Source: Plantibacter sp. Leaf314 (GTDB lineage: Bacteria > Actinomycetota > Actinomycetes > Actinomycetales > Microbacteriaceae). From it: DNA of 64,000 nucleotides. The notes under the pieces are model-generated. The model had not been told where the DNA came from and searched no databases. It was given only the letters and a program-made list of their open reading frames with translations. Position 1 is the stretch's first letter, and the number at the start of each line of letters is the position of its first letter. The stretch lies in assembly GCF_001423185.1 (NCBI RefSeq), contig NZ_LMOB01000001.1:372001-436000 (forward strand), written 5' to 3'. Positions 33,531 to 41,659 of this stretch are shown in pieces. A program made the position numbers and the translations under genes.

Positions 33531-35063
33531 ATGGACTCCACTGCGACCATCGCCGTCGACCTCGACCGCCCGGGCCCCACTATCAGCCGACACGTCTACG
33601 GCCACTTCGCCGAACACCTCGGACGCGGCATCTACGACGGCTTCTGGGTCGGCGAGGACTCGCCCGTCCCGAACGTCGGCGGCATCCGGCTCGACGTCGT
33701 GGAGGCGCTCCGCGAACTGCGCATCCCGAACCTCCGCTGGCCGGGTGGTTGCTTCGCGGACCGGTATCACTGGACGAGCGGTGTCGGGCCTCGCGAGGAC
33801 CGCCCGAAGCTCATCAACACGCAGTGGGGTGGGACGAGCGAGACGAACGCGTTCGGCACCCACGAGTTCATGGAGCTGTGCGAACTCCTCGGCGCCGACG
33901 CGTACATCTCGGGCAATCTCGGTTCGGGCACGGTGCAGGAGATGGCCGACTGGATCGAGTACCTGACCGGTGCCGGCGAGACGCCGATGGCCGAGTTGCG
34001 CCGAGCGAACGGCCGCGATGAACCCTGGGACGTGCCGTTCTGGGGGCTGGGCAACGAGCCGTGGGGGTGCGGCGGCAATCTGCGCGCCGGCGCCTACGCG
34101 GACCTGGCACGCCAGTTCGGCACGTTCTGCGAGAGCGGTGGGAAGGTCCCGCTCTACCGGATCGCGGCCGGTGCCGACGGCTTCGACGTCGCCTGGACGA
34201 AGACCCTGATGGAGGTCGTGGAGGACGTCGCCTCCCACCCGTTCTCGGCGACGCCCTGGGAGGCCGTCTCCGTGCACTACTACACGATCGGCGGCAGCTG
34301 GAAGGCGAAGGGCGGCGCGACCGGGTTCGCCGCCGCCGAGTACTGGAGCACGATCGCCGCAGCCCAGGGGGTCGAGCGACTCCTGTCGTCGCATGCCGCG
34401 GTCATGGACGTGTACGACCCGGAGGAACGGCTCGGGATGGTGCTCGACGAGTGGGGCACCTGGTGGGACGTCGAGCCGGGCACCCATCCCGGGCACCTGT
34501 TCCAGCAGAACACCATCCGCGACGCCATGGTCGCGGCCTGGCACTTCGACGTGTTCCACCGGTTCGCCGGCCGGCTGCGCATGGCGAACATCGCCCAGAC
34601 GGTCAACGTGCTGCAGGCGATGCTCCTGACCGATCCCGAGGGCGGCGAGATGGTCCGCACGCCGACCTTCCACGTCTTCGAGATGAACAGCCGGCACCAG
34701 GACGCCACCTCGCTCCCGACCCACGTGGTCGGACCGAGCCGGGTGGCCGACGCGACGGCTCCCGGGATCCCGACCGTCTCCGCCTCGGCGAGTGTCAAGG
34801 ACGGCGTCCTGCACTGCTCGCTGACGAACGTCGACCTCGACGCGCCGCTCGTCGTCGAGATCGACTTCCGCGGCGGATCGGTGACGGATCCGCACGGGCG
34901 ACTGCTCACCGCCGAGCGGCCCGACGCCCACAACCGCCCAGGTGAGACCGACGCCGTGTCGCCACGACCGCTGACCGACCTCCACGTCACCGCCACCGGT
35001 ATCCGGGTGACGCTGCCGCCGCACTCCTTCGCCACCATCACGGCTCAGGTCGTCGCCTCGTGA
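33531..35063 (+). CDS. GH51 alpha-L-arabinofuranosidase
   Basis: 510 residues, the usual size for a cytoplasmic GH51 hexamer subunit. It releases alpha-L-arabinofuranose from arabinan or arabinoxylan oligosaccharides. N-terminal SRHVYGHFAEHLGRGIYDG, RWPGGCFADRYHW, acid/base Glu176 in WGLGNEPWGCGG, VHYYTIGGSW, and nucleophile Glu307 in MVLDEWGTWWD. The C-terminal beta domain ends in PPHSFATITAQV. ATG 33531 is the family start; the frame is open far upstream but only as a shadow of GH36. The stop overlaps the GTG of the next gene by four bases. Confidence 0.96.
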   Translation: MDSTATIAVDLDRPGPTISRHVYGHFAEHLGRGIYDGFWVGEDSPVPNVGGIRLDVVEALRELRIPNLRWPGGCFADRYHWTSGVGPREDRPKLINTQWGGTSETNAFGTHEFMELCELLGADAYISGNLGSGTVQEMADWIEYLTGAGETPMAELRRANGRDEPWDVPFWGLGNEPWGCGGNLRAGAYADLARQFGTFCESGGKVPLYRIAAGADGFDVAWTKTLMEVVEDVASHPFSATPWEAVSVHYYTIGGSWKAKGGATGFAAAEYWSTIAAAQGVERLLSSHAAVMDVYDPEERLGMVLDEWGTWWDVEPGTHPGHLFQQNTIRDAMVAAWHFDVFHRFAGRLRMANIAQTVNVLQAMLLTDPEGGEMVRTPTFHVFEMNSRHQDATSLPTHVVGPSRVADATAPGIPTVSASASVKDGVLHCSLTNVDLDAPLVVEIDFRGGSVTDPHGRLLTAERPDAHNRPGETDAVSPRPLTDLHVTATGIRVTLPPHSFATITAQVVAS

Positions 35064-36358
35064 GCGGGGTGGACGACGCGGACACCGCCGTGCGCGCCGA
35101 GCGTCGGTCGCAGGCCGCCCGGCCGCCGATGGGGTGGAACAGCTGGGACTGCTTCGGCGGGTCCGTCACGGAGGCCGAGGTACTCGCCAACGCGGCGTTC
35201 CTCGCCGAGCACCTGCTCCCTGTCGGCTGGGACACGGTGGTCGTGGACATCCAGTGGTACGAAGCGACGCCGGGGGTCGACGACTACGAACGCGTCTCCC
35301 ACCCGACGCTCGACGCCTGGGGCCGACCACAACCGGCACCGAACCGGTTCCCGTCCGCGGCATCCGGCGGGTTCCGCGCCCTCGCCGACCGGGTGCACGC
35401 GCTCGGACTGCGCTTCGGGGTGCACCTCATGCGGGGCGTCCCGCGCCGGGCCGTCGAGCTCGACCTGCCGATCCTCGGCTCGACGGCCACGTGCGCGGAG
35501 ATCGCCGATCCGAGCAACGTGTGCCCGTGGAACCCCGACAACGTGGGCGTCGACATGAGCGCGCCTGGCGCCCAGGCCTACTACGACTCGGTCATGGCGC
35601 AGCTCGCCGACTGGGGCGTCGACTTCGTCAAACTCGACGACGTGCTGTACCCGCCGATCCAGACTGCGGAGATCGAGGCCATCTCGCGGGCGATCGACAC
35701 GAGCGGTCGGCCGATGGTGCTCAGTCTGTCCCCCGGGAAGCGGCTATCCACCGAGCACCTGGACACCCTGCGATCGACCGCTCAGCTGTGGCGGATCTCC
35801 GACGACCTCTGGGACGACTGGTCCGCGGTGCTCGAACAGTTCCAACGGCTGGCCCGCTGGGCGCCACACCAGCGCCCGGGGGCGTGGGCCGACGCGGACA
35901 TGCTGCCGCTCGGGCGGATCGGCATCCGCGCCCACGTCGGTGCGGACCGGCTGAGCCGCCTCACCGCAACCGAGCAGCAGACGCTCATGACGCTCTGGTG
36001 CATCGCCAGATCCCCGCTCTTCGTCGGAGGCCATCTCCCCGACACCCCGGCGCACACGCTCTCACTCCTCAGCAACCCACAGGTGCTCGCACTGCTCGGC
36101 AGTGACGGCAGCCGGGAGATCATCCGCGACGGCGACCTCGTCGTCTGGGCGGCGGAGCTCGGCGAGACCCGATGGCGCGCGGTCTTCTGGCTGGGAGACG
36201 CGGACGCCGAGGTGCGGATGCACCTGGCCGATCTCGGGTGCGCCGACCGGTCGTCCGTCACCGAGCTGTGGAGCGCGCAGCCGGTACCCGTCACGGGTGG
36301 CGCCGTCGACCTGTCCCTGACCGCGCACGGCGCCGCCCTCCTCCGGATCGACGACTGA
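35060..36358 (+). CDS. GH27-family glycosidase (alpha-galactosidase-like)
   Basis: 432 residues without a signal peptide. GH27 barrel: PPMGWNSWDCFGGSVTE at 22-38, FGVHLMRGVPR at 119-129, candidate nucleophile Asp193 in DFVKLDDVLYP and acid/base Asp248 in WRISDDLWDDW, then a small beta domain. The strand-2 motif, usually DDCW in alpha-galactosidases, reads VVDIQWYEATP here. The second aspartate of the pair that contacts galactose hydroxyls is therefore replaced, and the specificity may differ (for example beta-L-arabinopyranose). GTG 35060 overlaps the GH51 stop (GTGA), and its own stop overlaps the GH95 ATG (TGATG). Confidence 0.88.
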   Translation: MSGVDDADTAVRAERRSQAARPPMGWNSWDCFGGSVTEAEVLANAAFLAEHLLPVGWDTVVVDIQWYEATPGVDDYERVSHPTLDAWGRPQPAPNRFPSAASGGFRALADRVHALGLRFGVHLMRGVPRRAVELDLPILGSTATCAEIADPSNVCPWNPDNVGVDMSAPGAQAYYDSVMAQLADWGVDFVKLDDVLYPPIQTAEIEAISRAIDTSGRPMVLSLSPGKRLSTEHLDTLRSTAQLWRISDDLWDDWSAVLEQFQRLARWAPHQRPGAWADADMLPLGRIGIRAHVGADRLSRLTATEQQTLMTLWCIARSPLFVGGHLPDTPAHTLSLLSNPQVLALLGSDGSREIIRDGDLVVWAAELGETRWRAVFWLGDADAEVRMHLADLGCADRSSVTELWSAQPVPVTGGAVDLSLTAHGAALLRIDD

Positions 36359-38751
36359 TGGACCACCACCCGCAGCCGCCCGTCGCACGGCATCGGGTCG
36401 AGCTCGAAGAACCGGCCACGCGGTTCGTCGACCGGTTCCTCATCGGGAACGGCTCCCTCGGCGCGGCGCTCGACGGCGTACCGGGACGCGAGGGCATCGA
36501 CCTGTCCCTCGACACGCTGTGGTCGGGAGGTCCGAGACGGCCGGACGGTGCGTCGCGACCACGCTCGGCTCGCGGCGCACTGGCCTCGGTGCGTCGGGCG
36601 ATCGCCGACGACGACCCGCTGGCGGCCGACGCCCGCGCGGCCGCCCTGCGCGGGACGACGTTCACCGAGTCCTTCCAGCCCCTCGGCCGGCTCACCGTCG
36701 ACTACGCGTCGCCCGACGACGGTGCGCGCTCGCGACGAGCACACGACCTCGCACGGGGTGTGGTCGAGACGAGGAGCACGTGGAGCGGGCGGGCGGCCAC
36801 GCTCTCCGCGTTCGTGTCCGCACCCGACGGGGTGCTCGTCGTCGAGGTGGTGGGCGACGGGGTCCGAGAGCCGATGCTCGGTTTCGAGACACCGCACCCG
36901 TCGACCACGACAAAGGACGCCGTCGGCGACACCCGGTGGTGGTCGTCGACGGGCCGCGCGCCCTCGGGGGTGCGGCCCTCCTACCTCGGCGGTGACGACC
37001 ACGACGCCGTCCGATACGCGACCGATCTGCCGGACCCGGACGGTCTCGTCGATGCGGGCATGGCGTGGGCGCTGACGATCGCGGTGCAGCCGATCCCTGG
37101 CGGATTCCGCCTCGTCGCCGGTGCGCGTTCAGGACACCGCGGCTGGCGGGAACGGCCGCTCGGTGATCCGTCCTCGCTGCTCTCGCAGACGCGGACGACG
37201 GTCGCGCGTGCGCTGCGTCAACCCGACGGTGCCCTGCTCGCCAGGCACATGGCCGACCACCGGTCGCTCTTCGACCGTGTCGAGCTGGATCTCTCGGGAT
37301 CGGCGTCCGCGTCGGCCGACGCTGCGGAGCGGTACTTCGACCTCGGACGGTCGCTCCTCATCGGCAGTTCCCGAGCCGGAGGCGAACCGACGAACCTCCA
37401 GGGCGTGTGGAACGATCAGGTGCGGCCGCCCTGGAGCGCGAACTTCACCACCAACATCAACCTCCAGATGAACTACTGGCCGGCGGAGAGCACCGGACTC
37501 GGTGGCCTGGCCGAACCGCTCGCCCGCTTCATCGGCGAGCTGGTGGACGCCGGGCGGCGCACCGCTCGAGACGCCTACGGACTCGCCGGAGCGGCGGCCC
37601 ACCACAACAGCGACCTCTGGCGACACACGGACGCCGTGCCGCTCGACGCCCACTGGGCGAACTGGCCGAGCGCACTCCCCTGGCTCGTCGCGCACCTCCA
37701 CCGCCGTCTCGAGGACGGCTCTGCCGATCGCGCCGCACAGGTGAAGGTCCTCCAGCTCCTGGAACCGGTGGTCGCCTTCGTCCTCGGGATGCTCGTCACC
37801 GATGCCGACGGATCGCTCGTGGTGAGTCCGTCGACCTCCCCGGAGAACCGGTTCGTCGTCGGCGTGGGGTCTTCGGCTGCGCTGACCGCCGGGGCGGCGA
37901 TGGACCAGGAGCTGGCGCACGAGTGCCTCCGCGACTACCTCGCTCTCGCGGAGCGGGTCGGTGTCGGCCTCGCGGACGTCGACCTCGTGGGTCGATCGCA
38001 GGGAGCCTTCGACGCCCTCCGCCTCCCGCGGATCGGTCACGTCGGCGCGCTCCTGGAGTGGGCGGCGGAACGCGAGGCGACCGAGCCCGGCCACCGCCAC
38101 CTCTCCCACCTGTACGGCCTGTACCCGGGGACGCGGATCACGGAGACGGGGACGCCGGAGGACTTCGCGGCGGCCCGACGTGCGCTGCGACAGCGACTCG
38201 AGCACGGTGGTGGCGGAACCGGATGGAGCATGGCGTGGGTGCTCTGCCTGGCCGCGCGACTCCGGGAGCCGGAGCTCGCGTCGCACGCGCTCGAGGCCCT
38301 GCTCGGACCGCTGTCGTCGGCCTCGCTGCTCGACCTCCACCCCATGGGTGAGCTCGACGCCGTGTTCCAGATCGACGGCAACCTGGGCGGGACCGCCGGT
38401 GTCGTCGAGCTGCTCGTCCAGGGGCATGGCGGCGTCGTGTCGCTCCTCCCGACCGTCCCTGCCGAGTGGTCGGCCGGGAGCTTCAGGGGGTTCCGAGTCC
38501 GTGGTGGGCACGTCGTCGCGGCGGCGTGGAGTGATCACCGCATCTCCAGCGCACGACTGCGACTCGCCGCAGCGGACGTGATCGTCGAGCTGCCGGACGA
38601 CGGATCGACGATCACCGTCACCGGCCCGCACGGACCGTTCCCGCCTCACGTCGTCGACGGCGCACCAGGCGGACGGCGGCGCATCCTGCTGGCGACGCCC
38701 GGTGTCCACGAGCTGGTGTTCGCCGCGCCAGGTGTCGGGAGTCGGCCCTGA
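36358..38751 (+). CDS. GH95 alpha-L-fucosidase / alpha-L-galactosidase
   Basis: 797 residues, cytoplasmic. GH95 enzymes remove alpha-1,2-linked L-fucose or L-galactose, in plants mainly from xyloglucan side chains and arabinogalactan. The family active site is intact: Asn366 and Asn368 in TTNINLQMNYWPAE, Glu496 in SPSTSPENRF and Asp673 in FQIDGNLGGTAG. RHLSHLYGLYPG and the N-terminal LIGNGSLGAALDG also match. The start is coupled to the previous gene by a one-base overlap. It is the last gene of the operon; a converging thioredoxin gene begins its stop 20 bases further on. Confidence 0.94.
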   Translation: MDHHPQPPVARHRVELEEPATRFVDRFLIGNGSLGAALDGVPGREGIDLSLDTLWSGGPRRPDGASRPRSARGALASVRRAIADDDPLAADARAAALRGTTFTESFQPLGRLTVDYASPDDGARSRRAHDLARGVVETRSTWSGRAATLSAFVSAPDGVLVVEVVGDGVREPMLGFETPHPSTTTKDAVGDTRWWSSTGRAPSGVRPSYLGGDDHDAVRYATDLPDPDGLVDAGMAWALTIAVQPIPGGFRLVAGARSGHRGWRERPLGDPSSLLSQTRTTVARALRQPDGALLARHMADHRSLFDRVELDLSGSASASADAAERYFDLGRSLLIGSSRAGGEPTNLQGVWNDQVRPPWSANFTTNINLQMNYWPAESTGLGGLAEPLARFIGELVDAGRRTARDAYGLAGAAAHHNSDLWRHTDAVPLDAHWANWPSALPWLVAHLHRRLEDGSADRAAQVKVLQLLEPVVAFVLGMLVTDADGSLVVSPSTSPENRFVVGVGSSAALTAGAAMDQELAHECLRDYLALAERVGVGLADVDLVGRSQGAFDALRLPRIGHVGALLEWAAEREATEPGHRHLSHLYGLYPGTRITETGTPEDFAAARRALRQRLEHGGGGTGWSMAWVLCLAARLREPELASHALEALLGPLSSASLLDLHPMGELDAVFQIDGNLGGTAGVVELLVQGHGGVVSLLPTVPAEWSAGSFRGFRVRGGHVVAAAWSDHRISSARLRLAAADVIVELPDDGSTITVTGPHGPFPPHVVDGAPGGRRRILLATPGVHELVFAAPGVGSRP

Positions 38752-38771
38752 CGTGCCCGGCGGTGCTCAGC

Positions 38772-39149
38772 TCACTCGGCCTGGGCTTCGGCCTTCGCCG
38801 CGGCGATGGCCGCGTGCACCTCGGACATGTCGAGACCGCGCACCTGCGAGATGAGGTCCTCGAGCGCGGGTGCCGGCAGGGCTCCGGCCTGGGAGAAGAC
38901 GAGGACGCCGTCGCGGAACGCCATGAGCGTCGGGATCGACGTGATCTGCATGCCGCTCGCGAGCTCCTGGTTCGCCTCCGTGTCGACCTTGGTGAACACG
39001 ACGTCCTGGTGCTGCTCGCTCGACTGCTCGAAGACGGGACCGAAGGCCTTGCAGGGGCCGCACCACTCGGCCCAGAAGTCGACGAGGACGATGCCCTCGG
39101 CCGACACGGTGTCCTCGAAGTTCGAGATGGTCAGTTCCTGCGTGGTCAT
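38772..39149 (-). CDS. trxA: Thioredoxin
   Basis: Disulfide reductase of the cytoplasm, 125 residues. The active site WCGPC has Cys30 and Cys33 in VDFWAEWCGPCKAFGP, and the cis-proline loop is TSIPTLMAFRDG. The protein carries an extra Ala/Glu-rich tail of about 18 residues (VHAAIAAAKAEAQAE) beyond the classical fold, seen in several actinobacterial thioredoxins. GAAGGGCG precedes the ATG, and a TAGGCT -10 box lies at 39202-39197. Confidence 0.96.
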   Translation of the reverse strand: MTTQELTISNFEDTVSAEGIVLVDFWAEWCGPCKAFGPVFEQSSEQHQDVVFTKVDTEANQELASGMQITSIPTLMAFRDGVLVFSQAGALPAPALEDLISQVRGLDMSEVHAAIAAAKAEAQAE

Positions 39150-39196
39150 CGTGCGCCCTTCGGGTCGGTGGTCGGACGCGTCGCATCCGAGTGACG

Positions 39197-39202
39197 AGCC
39201 TA
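39197..39202 (-). promoter_or_regulatory. -10 box of trxA
   Basis: TAGGCT on the minus strand, about 48 bases before the trxA ATG, giving a leader of roughly 40 bases with a ribosome site. Confidence 0.45.
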
Positions 39203-39242
39203 CCCGCGGACGACCGCTCGTCCTCCCTCGGGCGCCACCTGG

Positions 39243-40121
39243 TCAGCGACTCGGTGGGAGCTCCGGGAGGAGCAGCAGGCGGCGTTGCGTCCGTGACATG
39301 GCGAGGAGGACACCACCGAGCACGCCGAACAGCACCCCGCCAGCGATGACGGCGATGCCGATGGCCGCACCGAGGAAGGCGTAGCTGTCGTCGGAGCCGT
39401 TGACCACGAGCACGACACCGACGAGGAGTCCGAGCACGCCGATCCCGAGGAGCACCCAGCACAGGACGAGATACGTGCGGAACGCACGCGCCCCGTGGAA
39501 CGTCGGTCGGATGCCGTACTGGGTGCCGACGTACTGGGCCCACCGTGAGCCGGTCCACCACCTCGTCGCCCGCGACGACACGTCGTACCAGCCTGCACCA
39601 GGGCCGTCCTGCTCGCCGGGCAAGGGCCGGACCGCGTCGATGACCGTGGGCGCACCCGTGGGTCGCGGGATCCTGCGCACCGCGGTCGTCTTGGCGGCGA
39701 TGCCGAACCAGAGGATCGACACGAGCAGCAAGGGGACGCCGTTGAACGACAGGTGACTGGACAGGAGTCCCAGGCTGAACTGCGACAGCGAGAGGACGAG
39801 GAACACCGAGGCGAACACCCACGCCAGGGTGGGCTGCTCGGTGGTCGCCCAGTCCGTGCCCGGCTTGCCGTCCTTCACCCGCAGCCCCGTCCAGTGCGAG
39901 CCGTCCCACCACCGCAGCTGATCGGGCCCGGTCGGATACCAGCCGGGCTGCGGGCCGGCAGCGGTGCCGCTCGGCGAACCCGGCTGCGCGGGCGCCTGGT
40001 GCGACGGCGGTGGCCCGGCGGTCGGGCCGGCGGCAGCCACCTGCCCGGTCCACCGCGTTCCGTCCCACCAGCGCAGTTCGCCCGGTGTCCCCGCGTCGTA
40101 CCATCCCGGTGCAGCAGTCAT
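39243..40121 (-). CDS. DUF2510 membrane protein with three tryptophan-rich modules
   Basis: 292 residues. Two DUF2510 modules stand at the N-terminus (GWYDAGTPGELRWWDGTRWT at 6-25; GWYPTGPDQLRWWDGSHWT at about 60-78), separated by a Pro/Gly-rich linker. Two membrane helices follow (about 99-145), then a third, divergent module (GWYDVSSRATRWWTGSRW), then two more helices and a short basic tail. DUF2510 is an actinobacterial module of unknown function, probably a short three-strand WW-like unit facing the cytoplasm. No operon partner is evident; trxA lies 93 bases downstream with its own promoter. Confidence 0.8.
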   Translation of the reverse strand: MTAAPGWYDAGTPGELRWWDGTRWTGQVAAAGPTAGPPPSHQAPAQPGSPSGTAAGPQPGWYPTGPDQLRWWDGSHWTGLRVKDGKPGTDWATTEQPTLAWVFASVFLVLSLSQFSLGLLSSHLSFNGVPLLLVSILWFGIAAKTTAVRRIPRPTGAPTVIDAVRPLPGEQDGPGAGWYDVSSRATRWWTGSRWAQYVGTQYGIRPTFHGARAFRTYLVLCWVLLGIGVLGLLVGVVLVVNGSDDSYAFLGAAIGIAVIAGGVLFGVLGGVLLAMSRTQRRLLLLPELPPSR

Positions 40122-40263
40122 CGCCGCTCCTTCCCCCGAAGATCCCGCTCATGACGACCATGCAGCGACCCCAGTGTTCCCGGTCGGGACCGACGGGGCA
40201 AGCCGCCGTTGTCGTCCGGACCCCTGACGGGTAGGTTGACGGCGACACGATGAAGGGACCACC

Positions 40264-40638
40264 GTGGCCAAGCGCAAGACGCCCGAGCAGCTCGCCGACG
40301 AGGAACGTCGGTACGAGCTCGCACGATCAGCGAGCACCTTCGACGACTTCGTCGTCCTCGCAAGCGACCCCAACCAGGCGATCCGCGCCGCCGCCGCCCA
40401 CAACCCTGCGGCGGACGCGGCGGCGTTGGAACTGTTCCTGCAGGACCGGTTCTGGGGCGCCCGCATCGAGATCGCCCTGCACCCGAACGCCACCGATGAG
40501 CTGCTCCGCCGGCTCCTCGAGGCGGATCCGCGCAAACGCGGCGTCGTGCACAACGAGGCGAAGCGACGGCTCATCGAGCACGGCGTACGTTTCGACGACG
40601 ACGGCCTCCCGACGACCGGCGCGGGGGCCGAGCACTGA
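40264..40638 (+). CDS. Small helical-repeat protein of unknown function
   Basis: 124 residues from GTG 40264, which follows AAGGGA by six bases. Helical repeats resembling leucine-rich-repeat-variant units are visible: LASDPNQAIRAAAAHNPAAD, then FWGARIEIALHPNATDELL and ADPRKRGVVHNEAKRRL. The N-terminus is basic (AKRKTPEQLADEERR). There is no signal or membrane segment. A TAGGTT box lies at about 40232. The AraC gene begins 15 bases after its stop, so the two may be co-transcribed. Confidence 0.6.
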   Translation: MAKRKTPEQLADEERRYELARSASTFDDFVVLASDPNQAIRAAAAHNPAADAAALELFLQDRFWGARIEIALHPNATDELLRRLLEADPRKRGVVHNEAKRRLIEHGVRFDDDGLPTTGAGAEH

Positions 40639-40652
40639 GAGCGGTCGAGTCG

Positions 40653-41495
40653 GTGAGCACCTACGGGCAGGTGGACTGGGACGAGAGCCCCGAGCATCCG
40701 TCGTCGGTCGCCGAACCGTATCTCATGGGCACCGGTGTCGTCACCGACGAGGACACCGGGAGCCGCCCGCTCTCGCCGCCGCACCGTCACCCGGACGCCA
40801 TGCTCGCCTGGTGCTACCGCGGCACGGTGTGGGTGCACCTCCCGAACGCCATGTGGCGTCTGGCCCCGGGCCAAGGCGTGTGGATCCCCGCGCACACACC
40901 ACACACCGCGCACCATGAACGCGATTCGACGGGCTGCTACACCTACCTGCCGCGCGCCTCGTTGATCCTGCCGGTCGACGAGGTGCGGCAGGTGCTGGTG
41001 CCGCGCGCCGTCCAGGAGATGCTCCTCCACCTCGGAATGAACGACATGCCCACCGACCTCCGTGTCCGCGCGCAGGCCGTGCTCATCGAGATGCTGCAGC
41101 AGCCCGCGCCCGAGGCGACCGACGGATGGGGTGAGGTCCCGATGCCGTCCGACGACCGCGTGCGCTCGCTCGTCCGCGCGGTGCTCGGCGACCCGGGTGA
41201 TCCGCGGAGTGCGCTGGACCTGTTCGAGGCGCATGGACTGCACGAACGGACCGTCCTGCGGATCTTCCAGCACGACATCGGGATGAGCTTCTCGCGGTGG
41301 CGGACGAGTGTCCGGATGACGCTCGCAGCGCGCCTGATCGTCGACGGCACACCGATCGGCGCAGCGGCGCAACGCTGCGGCTACGCGTCCTCGAGCGCGT
41401 TCTCGGCGAGCTTCCGTGCCCGCTTCGGGATGACGCCGCGGGAGTACGTGGCGCGGGTCCAGGCGGATCCAGCGCACCAGCGCTACTGGCGCTGA
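40653..41495 (+). CDS. AraC-family transcriptional regulator with N-terminal cupin
   Basis: 280 residues. N-terminal cupin-like sensor with PPHRHPDAMLAWCYRG and GQGVWIPAHTPHTAHH, and two C-terminal HTH motifs (HERTVLRIFQHDIGMSFSRW; IGAAAQRCGYASSSAFSASF, then RARFGMTPREYVARV). GTG 40653 is the first start in the frame. It precedes the siderophore uptake operon but is separated from it by a strong hairpin and an IdeR box, so it may regulate that operon in response to a siderophore or an unrelated target. Confidence 0.87.
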   Translation: MSTYGQVDWDESPEHPSSVAEPYLMGTGVVTDEDTGSRPLSPPHRHPDAMLAWCYRGTVWVHLPNAMWRLAPGQGVWIPAHTPHTAHHERDSTGCYTYLPRASLILPVDEVRQVLVPRAVQEMLLHLGMNDMPTDLRVRAQAVLIEMLQQPAPEATDGWGEVPMPSDDRVRSLVRAVLGDPGDPRSALDLFEAHGLHERTVLRIFQHDIGMSFSRWRTSVRMTLAARLIVDGTPIGAAAQRCGYASSSAFSASFRARFGMTPREYVARVQADPAHQRYWR

Positions 41496-41497
41496 TC

Positions 41498-41513
41498 GGC
41501 CCGGAGCCGGGCC
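41498..41513 (+). terminator. Hairpin after the AraC gene
   Basis: GGCCCGG-AG-CCGGGCC, three bases beyond the araC stop. It separates the regulator from the iron operon. Confidence 0.5.
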
Positions 41514-41589
41514 CAGACTGGCGGATTCCCGACAGAAGTCGTCGGTTCGCCGACACCGCGCGCCGTCGGAGCGCCCTACGATCATTCTG

Positions 41590-41608
41590 TTAGGACATGC
41601 TTACCTAA
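41590..41608 (+). promoter_or_regulatory. IdeR/DtxR iron box
   Basis: TTAGGACATGCTTACCTAA matches 15 of 19 positions of the actinobacterial iron-box consensus (TTAGGTTAGGCTAACCTAA), with both outer TTAGG/CCTAA arms perfect. It lies 51 bases before the fecB-like ATG, so the siderophore operon should be shut off when ferrous iron is plentiful. Confidence 0.8.
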
Positions 41609-41659
41609 CTTCCGGCCGCGCAGCAGCGGCCCACTCCCCCACCATTCCGAAGGAGCTCC

